This document shows positions 53,276-64,000 of a stretch of DNA of 64,000 nucleotides, one piece after another. This DNA comes from Ooceraea biroi (Eukaryota > Arthropoda > Insecta > Hymenoptera > Formicidae). Numbering within the stretch: position 1 is the first letter of the stretch; every line of letters starts with the position of its first letter. A program made the translations under genes and the position numbers. A model generated the notes under the pieces. The model saw only the letters and a program-made list of their open reading frames with translations. It was not told the origin of the DNA and did no database searches. The DNA lies in NCBI RefSeq assembly GCF_003672135.1, contig NC_039516.1, positions 4,757,838 to 4,821,837 of the forward strand. Direction: 5' to 3'.

Positions 53276-56200
53276 TTAAACGAACATGTAATTTGTTTCC
53301 TACCGAAATTAGGTAAATTTCAGAGAAAAATCGAATTAAATTAAAATGTACGATCTCGTTTATAATATTTGAGGAATATGCGCAGACTAATCGACTAATC
53401 AAACAGAATAATCGACGTAATCCAGTATACCTAACGCTTAATGAGAAATTGGGACAAACACAGATAAAACTTATAGCAGATAAGTTTATGCTAATTGCGC
53501 ACACAAAGTTTCCTTTTTAGATGGCGTTTGCAGAATGCAAATCCGCGAGCATCATCGCGCAGCGGTTTCTCTCGGTGTACTCCAACCCTCAAAGTTTTGT
53601 TGATATTAGGAATTACAGTCAATGCGTTATGGCGGAGTTTGAATTTCTGCAAGATACACTATGCGGATTTCCTAGTCCAACGATTTTCACCTCAAAGCGA
53701 AGAACGAAAGAAACATTACCGCTAAGAATCGCGAATATGGAAATGTGAATTCGACGGAGCGTAAATTACGACAAATTTTTCCGCTCGTATAACACGCGTA
53801 AAACAGGAAATATTAACGGTCGATTTATTTGCGAAGTTCCATCGTTTCTCATTTTAATACGAGAGTAATTCCGTGAATCTGTGTGACAATGAATTATTTT
53901 GCTTCGAAATGCGCGACAGAGAAATAAAAAAGTCTTTAGATAAGTCATAAAAAACTTGATGTAAAATCGACGTATATACGCGTGTGTATATTGCAGATTT
54001 ATTCTTAATAAAATAGAAAATGAATGTCTTTTAATGGAACGGAAACTTGTGATTTTATATATACTTATTTTTATAGTAATCGTTTTTTCAATAATTTTAT
54101 AAATTTATCTCAAAACGTGATATATATCTTTTCAGTTAAATTGAAAAATTCCTTTCGGGTCTCTAAACAATGTCTGTCGCATCACGGATATTTTCTACAC
54201 GATACGAGGATATCGTGGAACTAACGACGAGAACGACGCCATGAGGTCGACGAGGGTCAGCTTGTACGGGACGGCATGCATTTTGCAGGATTTTATGTCA
54301 CAATAAAATAAATTAAAACCCATCGCTGCTGCGCTATCCTCTCATGAACCGGAGGAACGAAGAGTGTTCTCGTTTTAATACAGGTTGTTTCACAACTAAT
54401 CAAAGAAGTGAAAAATGTGGAAAAATTACACGTATAAAAACAACATGCAAAATCTCGACTGTTAAGTTTTAGTCGTCAATCTAAAATACAACTGAAATTA
54501 ACTTTTGCTAAAATAATTAAAATCACGGAATAATCTACTTTTTAAAACATCGGCGCGACTAAAAAGCACCCGCTGCTACGTATATTAGCGATTTTGAAAA
54601 GAGTCACAGGACGTGAGAATCGTGTTTAACGCCAACCTGACGTGTTCATCATTGACAGCCACATTCAGGACTGAAAGTTTAGCGAAAATGCAGGCTTTAA
54701 TGTCCGGCGACACGTGTCAGACGATACATTTCATTCGACCCCCGTGCATTTTCCACGGAAGCTGGTGTAAACCGACGCTTTTGAAACGCCATGTATGAAC
54801 CGGCGGAAAGTTTCGCTTTGCATATGCAACCCGGCATATACGGTAAACAGGGACGCATCACGTCGCGTTTCATTCCCCGCTGTCGTCCTCCCGAGCTGTC
54901 GGCCGCGTTCTACGTCCGGCTCGCATTGCATCCTCGCCGCGGGTTCGCGCGATCTCTGCAGGCGTTTGCTTGTTGCGCGTGTCGTAAAGTGGCCCTGGCT
55001 CGGGCCAGTGTCGGCCGGAAACGCATTGTGCGAAACGGACGCGCCGGTCCATCCCATTTCAACGATCCGACTGCATCGACGATGGGCGTGAAAAAAGCGG
55101 AAGGGAGGAAAAAGAATGTACTCTACGCATTTCAGTTATTATCAATCTACCATAAGGATGAAATCGGTACATGAGAAAACGAATATACATTGCGAATACA
55201 GGTGCAAAAATTTTCGAGGTTTTGTGTGAGCTGAGGGGTTAAGAATGAACGTAGACGAGCAATCAGTTCGTAAAATGATTATGTTTTCACCGTCGCTCGA
55301 GCATGTCTCTGAGATGCAGTCTTTGTGTACTTCTAGGTTTTTGTACTTTGTCTTTGTCAGATACATTTCTCTTCATGAACAGTAACAAGCGACAATCTCC
55401 TTTTTGCAGCAACTCCTTGTTCCTGTCTAAGGATGGCATTAAGAAAGACGGAAGGCGATTTATGTCAGTTGAAAACGTTACAGCAAACGCAACCATCCAG
55501 CATAATTTTGCACAGTCCACATACTTTGATACATAGGCATATACACAGAGAAAGAAGGGGAGAGAGAGAAAGAGAGGTGCCTTTTACACAAAATTTCATT
55601 TAGATAGATTCGTGAAATGCACATGATAAACTATTAATTTGCGTAATGCACTGAACGAATATACAAACTTTGGTCTAATTGAAAGAAGATGTATATTGGA
55701 TGTGCGAGAAATTTATTCTGTAAAATTAATTGCTGTCTCATTAACACTAATTAAATTATATTAAAAGCATATCACGTGGCTTTACTGATATGCAACGAAT
55801 AATAATGATGTATGAGATAATTGCTTTGGTACTGCACCATACGTAGTGCTTTAGGTCACTCATGCGTTCTACTCCAGCTTATCCAGGATGAAGCATCCTC
55901 AGGGACAACTAAGTAACGATTATTTGGAGCGGGGCGAGTAATACGTCCGAAATACGGGTCTGACGTCGGAAACGATGACTCGAATCGTTATCCGAAAGCC
56001 TGGCTGCGAGCTGTACGGGATGCAAGCGGCCACGAAAGCTCCACTCGAGCGAACTACACTAATCCCGCTCGTATTAATAGGGTCTTTATTTCTCGCTGAC
56101 GTTGCATTCTCGTAGCTCGATAAACCGACTACGGCAAGCCCACTCCATGCTGCGCTAAATCATATGCCGCGAATAAACCGACGAACCGCACCAGAATCGC

Positions 56201-58331
56201 GACTCGAGGAACAAAACATTGACGAACAATGAGTAAATCAACAGTGATCGTTAAAACCGAGTTTCTTTCATATTCGGCGTATAAGGTAATATTTTATGTC
56301 ACCTAGCTATTACCGCTTGAAATTGTTATTTCCCGACTATAAACACTATTATTGCAGCCATAATCTTTGCTTTCATATCATTACGTTATATCACGACGGT
56401 TGTTCTATCGTTGCTGTTACCGTTCGTTTATTAATGCGTATTGAAATATTTAATATATGATTTTTCGAACAATCTGTATACATAAAATATACATATAAAA
56501 TTAACAGCGTAGTGTTGCGATCGGTATCGGCGAAATACTGTTCAGAAATGGACACTCGGAATACAGTTTTATTGATATCGACGCTGAAAGCCGTTAATTC
56601 TCCAAAACACGAGGAATTAATAACCATTGGAGGCAGCGAGCGTTTATTATTCGCGCAGAATACTTCGCGCACGCGATATATTTCAGTAATGACAATTTTG
56701 GTATTCCGCTCGGTGTCCCGGCTCGCTTTATTTCCTTTTATATCGGCCAACGGCTCTGGCTCGGGCGTGAACCGCGCGCATGGGTGTCTGAAATCTTGAA
56801 TTAAGCCGCAAAAATGCTCGCGCACCTCTCCGGACCACCCGGACCCGGCTTTCTCCACCCCCGGTTCCCTAAATACGTGCGTGGACTGCTGCAGCAACGC
56901 TGCATTATGAAATTGGCGTGGATATATTCTGACGCAGGTGTTAAATGCACACGGCCGGTACAAACGCCGGATCGAGATGATCCTCTATGCTCTCGCTGGC
57001 TTACGACGAAAAAGATTCTCGTAATGTGTGTAAAGGTGCGCGCAATTATCGCGATCATTGAAGCGAAAGGAAAATGAGTTTTGCGCAACAATGCAGTCCG
57101 TAGCTTTTATGCGAGCAAATGCTTATAACGTTTCAAATGCGCACGAACACGTATATGCTCCATCTAGCTTTAGCTTTGCATTTATAATATCAATGTAACA
57201 CGCAACGCAGCTTGTAGTTAGAAGCGAAACGGTATTATGTATTTTACTGTAGAGTACTATTAGACAATTGTACCTTAAAATTTGTATTCTCGTTCTGGAG
57301 GCATCTATTGTGTTAAATGAGAAAATAAATTTATATATTTATTACATATTTATAAAATTATCATATTATTAAATATGCATAAATTAAGTTACATCAGTAC
57401 GAGATGGTAAAACATGATAATTGTGTATAGTAAAGAGTAAAGAGATTATGCTCGCAGCGATGCGCATGCAGACGTTATAGGAACAGAGAAGAACCAAGAA
57501 GTGGCTTGTGTATGTACGCTGAAAGTCAAGAAACGCGGTGAAGTTTGCAAGAGAGCAACGAGCGGAAAAGCCGTGCAAACAAGTGGCGTCCTGGATTTCC
57601 CGGGAAATGAGAGATATGAGCAATCAGCTGTTCCCGAAGAGATCAGAGAAGCAGGCAAGACAGAGAGAGAAAGAGAGTTTCTTCCGGTATAAACAGCGGA
57701 GTAGGGAAAGGGCGGAAATACAAATGCGCCGAAAGTTCCCTCGTTGGATCTTCCGTGCGTCTTGACGTTGCGGTCTTTCAGTCTTTCTTGCTGCTTTCCT
57801 GCTCTTTTTCTTCACTGTCGCGTCTCTCGTGTCGCGAGCTTTCCACCCCGATGTCATCAGCTACCTGTACGCGCGCGCGAAAAACTCCCGAAGCAAGTCG
57901 GGCGAGGCAAGCTCGTTTCGTTCTCGTGTGACAAATCACCTGTCCCGAGGAGCGCGTTTCCTCTCGACGCCGAAACGCGACGGAAGGTGAAATTGCAGCG
58001 GCTGCAAAAACGCATCGAGCTGCAGCGAGCGAAGTATTATACCGCGGCGGAATTCATACGAAACGCTCGTCGATAGAACGAATCGATGAAATCTTTCATT
58101 TGGTTGATAAAACGATGTTGATTGTTCACTGGACTCGTGAAACCAAGAAGGCCTGAGAAAATCCTCTTGTTTGCTTTTATGATAAAAAATGTTTCGCTGG
58201 ATGAATCGCGATCTCCAAAGAATTCTCAAAAAGGCACGGCAATGGAAACGTAATAATACATAAATAAGGTGAAAAGGCAACAATAAGAATGACAATAAAT
58301 AGGCCGAGGTAGAAAGACAAGAGTGAACCAG

Positions 58332-58370
58332 GAGAGACGTGCAATAATTTTAAATTATCGCACATCTCTC
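58332..58370. repeat. Near-palindrome, 19-bp arms
   Basis: GAGAGACGTGCAATAATTT is followed after one base by an inverted copy with two mismatches. Confidence 0.75.
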
Positions 58371-60870
58371 ACGCTGCGCGGAATGTAAAATACAAAGCAA
58401 GAAATACCTCATCCTTGTAGTTCTTGAAAAATATTGCGACATTAGAAATCAACGATTCTGCGAATATTTTCACATCAAAGAAACAACATTCTTGTTAATG
58501 TTGCAATATTGCAACCGAGAATTGAGAATTCATATTCGACGCGATTGACGAGTACTTTAGCGTTATTTTCTGACTCTCTGATAATTTCGTTATCTGAAAA
58601 TATTTCTCAAGTTACGTATGAAGCTTACATTTACGTAAGCTTACAGCTCGTACTTGGAATCGTGTTGTTGGATTCTTCTATTATGCAAGCCTAATGAGTA
58701 TTTCAAGAGCCAACCACCGACATCGACGTCGACGTTAAGGCGAAGTATCGATTATTTATCCGGCGTTTATTAAAATTCAATAGTATGGACGCGGAATTCT
58801 ACATTTGCGACGAACCCTAGTAGTCGACTCGCGGAAAGCATCGAACATTCTCGCAAAATGAAACTTAGTTCGAGACAATCCGCAATCCCGCGATGGAATC
58901 GCGCGAGAGGGTGGATGACGGGGAGAGGTCGTGGCTCGTGTTAAACTGGAAATAGTGGCTCGACAATGTCGGCGGAGATTGGCGCGAATCCAACGGATTC
59001 GTCGCGCGTTGCACCACGACGAAAATCCCAAGTCAACTATACGTTAATCTTCTGCCAGCGCGCTTTTCATTTTCCGTCCTCCAAGAAGTCTCATCTCCGC
59101 CTCCATCGACTGTTTCGCAATTTTTATCAAAGATATCTTTTCAACACCGCATGGCGCTTCTTCGGGATTTAACAATGTTGCGGATAAAAATTTGCTGATG
59201 TCATTTCGCAGTAATCTGACATCCTCACCTTTCTCAACGCTATTTTTGATCAGATAACTGCATACCGATCCAAAATAATATATATTTTAACTTACAATTT
59301 ACTCAGAGTTTTTTAATTCAGTAAAATGTTATAATTTCTTTTAGTAATGATATTAAAAAGAAGTTTGTAAAATTAATGTTGCATTGTAGAAGGACGCAAT
59401 AAGTTCAACATAAATATGTCTAATAATAAAATTAATAAATATCTTAATCAGATGCTTTGAAAAATGTGTTTATAAGTAGGGCTGTTTTATATCGTTGAAA
59501 GCTGGGTGCTTCTATAAATTTCAGAATCGAATTTGGCGGCTTTTCAAGAAGTTGATTACACAACAGCGCGACGGACTGTGAGGTCACTTCCGCCTTCTTC
59601 TCTTTCTTGATTTTTCTTGGATACCAAACTTCTCATCTCTTCCTACCATTTACTATTTCCGTGAAACGGAGATATAGAAAGAAATAAAAATGTTCTTATT
59701 CCATTATCTACGGACTTTTGTCAAGAAGACGAAGAGGAAAACGTGTCGCTCTCTGTGAAATTCTCACATGATACATTTTCAGTAAGAAATGTCGGAATCT
59801 AATCTCACAAAATCCAATATTTCGCGTTACAGCTATCACTGCAAATTTTTATTGGAATAAAATCTTGCACCATCCAACATCCAGTCGTCCTGTTAAAATG
59901 ATTTCATCTTAAATGCGAATAAAAGCAACACGTAAAAAAGTCATGCATTAAATGAGAATTCAGTGAAGGATCTCCGAAAGGATCAAAGGTTCAGTCATCA
60001 CGGATAGTTCCGCGCGCGCGTGATCGCAGTTGCAATAATTTATTTCCGACGACGACGGAAGCGAGCGTACGACTCCTGGCGAGGGTGTTGGAACGGTGGC
60101 GGTTTCGGAGGAGAGCCGAATTGGCGTAGGTCCAGGAAGGATTCGCCGCCGTGCGACACGACGCCCAACGTCGTCTCAGCGCCTACGAGAAAAAGCGAGC
60201 GGACTCTTTTAAGCTCCTCCGCTCTCTTTCGGCCTTGCGATCCATCTCCTGCCCGAGCTCCTGCTCGCGGCGTTCACCTCGAGTGCGTTGCGTGAAGGAC
60301 TCTAAATGGAATTGGCATCGCGCCAGTGAATACCCGCGCTTCTTCGGCGAAATGGGATTTTTCGTTCAGGGGGCACGCGCGACCGTACGTTTACGCTCGT
60401 CGCCTCCTCTCGAGCAGTCTGCGCGCGATCGCTCATTCGCCAAACAATTCTGAGAGGTATGCTCGGATTCTGTTCGTACGGATCAGATCATACGATTGTT
60501 AATCGTTTGTAAACTGCCTTCAATCGTGTAACACTACTATTAATCCTTTTTGAGGTATGAAATTAATTACTACATTCCTTCCTTTCTACTTTTTTTGTGA
60601 TTTTAATATTATTATATATGTTACTTAATTTATATGTCGCTTTTGAGGCTTTTCGCTAAATCGTTCTGCGTCGGTACAATGAAATGGTGACAGAATGAAA
60701 CATTTTTATCATTAACTTAAATTCGAGTTTAATCTTCTATGATTGTGGACTCAAGGCATGATTAAAATTGGATATTAAAAATTTTAGCGACGCAGTTGCC
60801 TCTTCGGCGACGCTAAGAAGAATATTGCAAGTGCGCACAAAGTTGAGTTGATATTGCAACCGACACTTAC

Positions 60871-60981
60871 CGCCGTGCACCTCGCAGACCAGGAACAAGT
60901 CGGCTCCCTCCGGATAAGCCTCGAGGAGTTTGCTCATATCTCGCCTCTTTGCGTCATAGATTATCGGCTTCGCCGGCGGCA
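60871..60981 (-). CDS. Sidestep-family receptor, internal exon A (start of an Ig-like domain)
   Basis: First of four minus-strand exons that join in frame. It has 36 full codons, entered and left in phase 1. The peptide opens VPPAKPIIYDAKR (the V codon takes its G from the upstream exon) and runs to a B-strand cysteine in LFLVCEVHG. The VPP-KPIIYD start followed by an EG-D-L-L-C motif is what I know from the second Ig domain of insect Sidestep proteins, surface receptors for Beat ligands in axon guidance. The acceptor is a pyrimidine tract ending TTGCTTACAG and the donor is G|GTAAGT. The split last codon (G + GC, Gly) is completed exactly by exon B about 13 kb away. No exon encoding a signal peptide or first Ig domain was found between here and the window edge. 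The family is fairly sure; which Side paralogue is not resolved. Confidence 0.85.
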
Positions 60982-62040
60982 CTGTAAGCAAAAAAGAAAC
61001 GAAGACGCGTGAGTGATGTGCGCATCCTTCGATCGTCAAAAGCTGCGAGAGGTTGCCGCAAGAAACTTTTTGCAGGGAATATAATCTAATCTGAAAGAGA
61101 AATTGCAGTTGCGTCCGCGTCGCTAATATTTCAACTGTACTTTTATTATAACAAAATACATTTTGGAAGCAAATGGATATGCGATACATAATGCACCCTT
61201 TTTATTTGCCCTGTGATGAAATCTGATGCATTAATTTCCTTCAATTGCAAACAAAACGGTTTGACATGAAAGCCGCTGCACGCGTTTCGTACATAGTCCT
61301 GTAATAAGTGAGACAAGAAGATCAGAGAAAGGAGAACAAGGGAAGCAGCTACAACAGTGTTCATCTAACTGACATCGCCAGGGCCTTTCTCTTTCTCCCT
61401 TTTATCGGCAACTCGATACAGCTACCCGATACAGCCAGGATGAACGCAAACAAGCCGACGAGAGCCTCATCCCGATACGTCGCCCGGATGTCGGATGGAA
61501 ATTGCCTTCAGCTATTGTCACGACAACGACAGCATCAGACGTGCGCGTCTCGTTCGTTCGTGCTTTCTCTTTCTTTCTCGAAAAGGCGCAGTAAAAGCGG
61601 GAAAACGTCGCAACGCAAAGCCACGAGGTCTTACGCGCGGCGGATGAACTCGATAGGCGAGTTCGATAAACGAGACAACGACATATTCCGATTCAGTTTA
61701 CATGGTTTCGCTTCGCGGCGACATGTACATTTCGATCGTAGCCATCTGTGAAGCTGTATAAGCCACGTGGGGATCGACTTCTTCTTCAAGATGCGCACGC
61801 GAGTCGAGATCCTGCGGGAATCTTTATGTAGATCGTCCGAATCGCTGCTTCACTTCAAGTACGGTGCCGCCGTGTCGCCGGCGTGACTTGTTTGTTCATA
61901 TCGTCGACGCCCATACTCGGGCTGTAAACCAAGTACGCGGCGATATTTGCGGAACGTGTTCTATGAGCGCAAACAGAGGCCTCGGTATTGTCAAGACTCG
62001 TGCTCGAAGCTACGAGACACGATGAAAATAAAAGATAATA

Positions 62041-62939
62041 GAGGAGAATCCCCTATTATGAGATATGCTCCTAATATGAGATAATGGGGTTTCTGTTAAA
62101 CTAGTGAGCACCATCTGTTAGTTCCACCATGAACTTATTACTCTTGGTGTAAAATGTATTTAGTGAAAAATTCATTGTTCGTTATTGCGTTTAACCTTTG
62201 CAAGAAAAGGTTTGTGAAATTGTGAACATGTCAAAGGAACTTGAGGTAAGTCTTTAAATCTTGTTTATTATATAACAAAGAAATGGTTGGCAATAAATTC
62301 AGTATGCAATGATAGAGTAGAATCGTAGTAACAGGAAAATACGCAATTTGTTGAATTGCTTAATTGTAGAGGTTAGATTTCATGATCGCGGAACCGCTAG
62401 GCGTGTGGCTCGTATAATGAGATATTCAGGGTACTCTTAATATGAGATAATTATTGCTCGAATATGAAGATTATGTAGTGTAATAGAAAGAAAGAAAATA
62501 CTACTTAAGGTTAATACGAATTTATATTACGAATTTTTGTGTATTTAATTTTTATAGAATTTGACTATGGAGGTTAGAGAAACGAGGAAGCGTCGACAGT
62601 GGAATCGTGAAGATTTGGCGAAGGCTGTGGCAGCAATATTTTTATAAAACTATCTAATAAAGTTTTTTAATTGCAATACTGATGTATTTTGCACTTTTAA
62701 CACCGATTTCTCGAGGTATCTTATATTAGGAGCACACTTTCTCGATCCTGAGTAAAGCTCTTTTTTCAAATTTTTTTAATTTTCAGAAAAAATAACATTT
62801 AAATTAGATTTTTCATTTCACCAACCTAAAGCTTATTAAATTCTCTTCAAGATAACGTATTACATTTTTAAATTCTGCCTATAGATTTCCTTACATTCGG
62901 CAAAATCGATATGGTATCTCATAATCGGGGACTTTCCTC
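62041..62939 (+). mobile_element. Pogo-like (Tc1/mariner superfamily) DNA transposon, internally deleted
   Basis: The element is about 899 bp and is bounded by TA at 62039-62040 and 62940-62941. Terminal inverted repeats of about 25 bp start GAGGA and share CCCC-ATTATGAGATA, with about four mismatches between the arms. A further inverted pair, TGCTCCTAATAT-AGATA at about 62066-62083 and its complement near 62717-62734, lies inside. The interior keeps a two-exon 5' piece of a transposase with a CENP-B/pipsqueak-type helix-turn-helix start, followed directly by a stop and AATAAA. TA target sites and this N-terminal domain are what is known for pogo/Tigger elements. The terminal bases are not the usual CAGT, so the subfamily is open. 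It cannot mobilise itself. Confidence 0.75.
62228..62647 (+). pseudogene. Truncated pogo-like transposase, two-exon N-terminal remnant
   Basis: An ATG at 62228 encodes MSKELE and then meets a consensus donor, GAG|GTAAGT, at 62246. An acceptor TTTTTATAG ends at 62557, and the frame resumes in phase 0 with NLTMEVRETRKRRQWNRED and then LAKAVAAIFL before TAA at 62645-62647. The RKRR-W--EDL-KAV-AI string is the first helix region of the N-terminal helix-turn-helix found in pogo/Tigger and other CENP-B-like transposases. An intact protein of this group is usually several hundred residues with a DDE catalytic domain; none of that remains. AATAAA at about 62656 suggests that the deletion joined the start of the coding region to the 3' untranslated end. 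The splice sites are inferred from consensus only. Confidence 0.65.
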
Positions 62940-63826
62940 TAATAATGAACGCGGTATAAGTGCGAAAATTCAACTTGCAGAAAATTACTGCATCGACCTA
63001 CAAATCGAGGAATTCAAAATGAGAAACGAATATTTTTCTATGTTACTTGTATTTAATTGATACAATTAGCCATAACGATGATTGAATAATTTAATTTTAG
63101 CTACTGTAACAAAAAACGACACAATAAAGACAATAAGAAATGAATAATATTGAGCGCAAATGTTTTTTATCCTCCTTTTAATACATCGTAACACATATAA
63201 ACGTAATTACGTTATCATCTCAAAATACAAGAGCAATTAGATCATCTCAATTGCAGATCCCCTCAGTCATGCATAAAAAGATGTCGCGCGATCGCGATTA
63301 AATTAGTGACGTGGAGAAGAATTTAATAATCATTGTCCGAATAATTGCCGTCCCCGGCGTGCGACACGACACTCGACTCAAATCGATATGCTGAAGAGAA
63401 CGAGGACTTCTCCAGGAGCAGAAAGGAGCCTCGTTCCCACGGGATTCCGCAGACGGACGTCGTAATCTCAGCGGAGATTACACGGAGAGGGCGACGCTAA
63501 TACCCGGCATTCACGGCCTTTTATAGGGACGTTTATCCGTCGGAAAGATACCCGCTGGTCGTCCCATCTTCCCCGAGGCGCGAATTTACCCCGTCCCAGA
63601 ATCATCGGCTATTGTTACGCCGACGATCGACTTGATCGCGAGAAAAAAGATCTGAAAGATGCGGCATATCAGATCCGCGGACGAGGGTCGCGCACGTCTG
63701 ATACGGTACGCTCTCTTACTACGACATCCACCAAATCCCATTACGCCGCGGAAAACTTACAAGTACCATTGCCGCGAATTCGCGATTATCTCCAGCGTGT
63801 CGTTTACCTCTTACGGTTTATCGCCA

Positions 63827-63865
63827 ATCGTTGATTCGCAAGCTCGATCGTTGATTCGCAAGCTC
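63827..63865 (+). repeat. 20-bp tandem duplication
   Basis: ATCGTTGATTCGCAAGCTC occurs twice, one base apart. Confidence 0.9.
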
Positions 63866-64000
63866 ATTGCTTTCTCCACTGTTACAGAGTTATTAACAGT
63901 TACGTTTATCTTAAAAGAGAAATTTTACAATCTAATGTGTGAAAGTACTTCTCAATACTTGATACCGTTATCGTGCACGCGTGTGAACTTTTTAATTATC

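Larger units (their letters stand above)
47896..60870 (-). other. Intron between exons A and B (about 13.0 kb)
   Basis: It begins with GTAAGT on the minus strand and ends with a T-rich tract and GTGCAG. Inside are the foldback element at 52554-53275, short perfect hairpins at 48906-48938 and 58332-58370, and a 10-bp tandem repeat at 51241-51280. CpG-rich patches occur near 54780-55100, 57700-58080 and 60000-60450. No supported exon of another gene is visible on either strand. Confidence 0.75.
60982..64000 (-). other. Non-coding stretch upstream of exon A, presumed intron
   Basis: This is about 3 kb on the 5' side of exon A. I find no exon here on either strand. It holds the pogo-like element at 62041-62939 and a 20-bp tandem duplication near 63827. 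The rest shows alternating CpG-rich patches (about 61300-62000 and 63300-63800) and AT-rich DNA. Intron status is inferred from the phase 1 acceptor of exon A, which requires a preceding exon. Confidence 0.6.

Noticed and set aside
56391..56963. A 190-codon open frame on the minus strand
   Set aside because: No recognisable family or motif, overlaps open frames on both strands, and no splice or promoter context. Kept out for lack of support.

Overview
This window is eukaryotic genomic DNA, almost certainly from an arthropod and most likely an ant or related hymenopteran. The grounds are long non-coding stretches, coding sequence broken into short exons with GT/AG borders, an AT-rich background interrupted by blocks very rich in CpG, and several small non-autonomous DNA transposons. 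The species assignment is inference. I see no bacterial genes, operons, CRISPR arrays, rRNA or tRNA.

One gene can be supported. Four minus-strand exons at 60871-60981, 47668-47895, 37535-37686 and 22156-22312 join in frame (phases 1, 1, 0, 1) into about 215 residues covering two consecutive immunoglobulin-like domains. The spliced peptide resembles the insect Sidestep (Side) family of cell-surface receptors, which act in motor-axon guidance and synaptic partner choice by binding Beat-family proteins. Both ends of the gene lie outside the window or were not found. The exons total 648 bp. The three complete introns are about 13.0, 10.0 and 15.2 kb, so nearly all of the window is intronic if the gene continues past both edges.

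The introns hold the other recognisable structure. At 62041-62939 is a TA-flanked pogo-like element deleted down to a spliced 5' piece of its transposase. At 52554-53275 is a foldback element with arms of about 290 bp flanked by TTAA. At 46155-47409 is a piggyBac-like non-autonomous element with TTAA target sites, CCC/GGG ends and terminal inverted repeats of about 140 bp. At 9602-10420 is an element with 49-51 bp terminal inverted repeats around a 118-119 bp tandem array. A perfect 44-bp-arm hairpin lies at 2787-2899 between two diverged copies of a 110-bp repeat. Short hairpins and microsatellites are scattered elsewhere.

Most open reading frames of 60-230 codons here look like chance frames in CpG-rich DNA: they overlap one another on both strands, lack recognisable domains and have no splice context. 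They are not annotated as genes. The window runs, in the direction of the gene, from 64000 down to 1.
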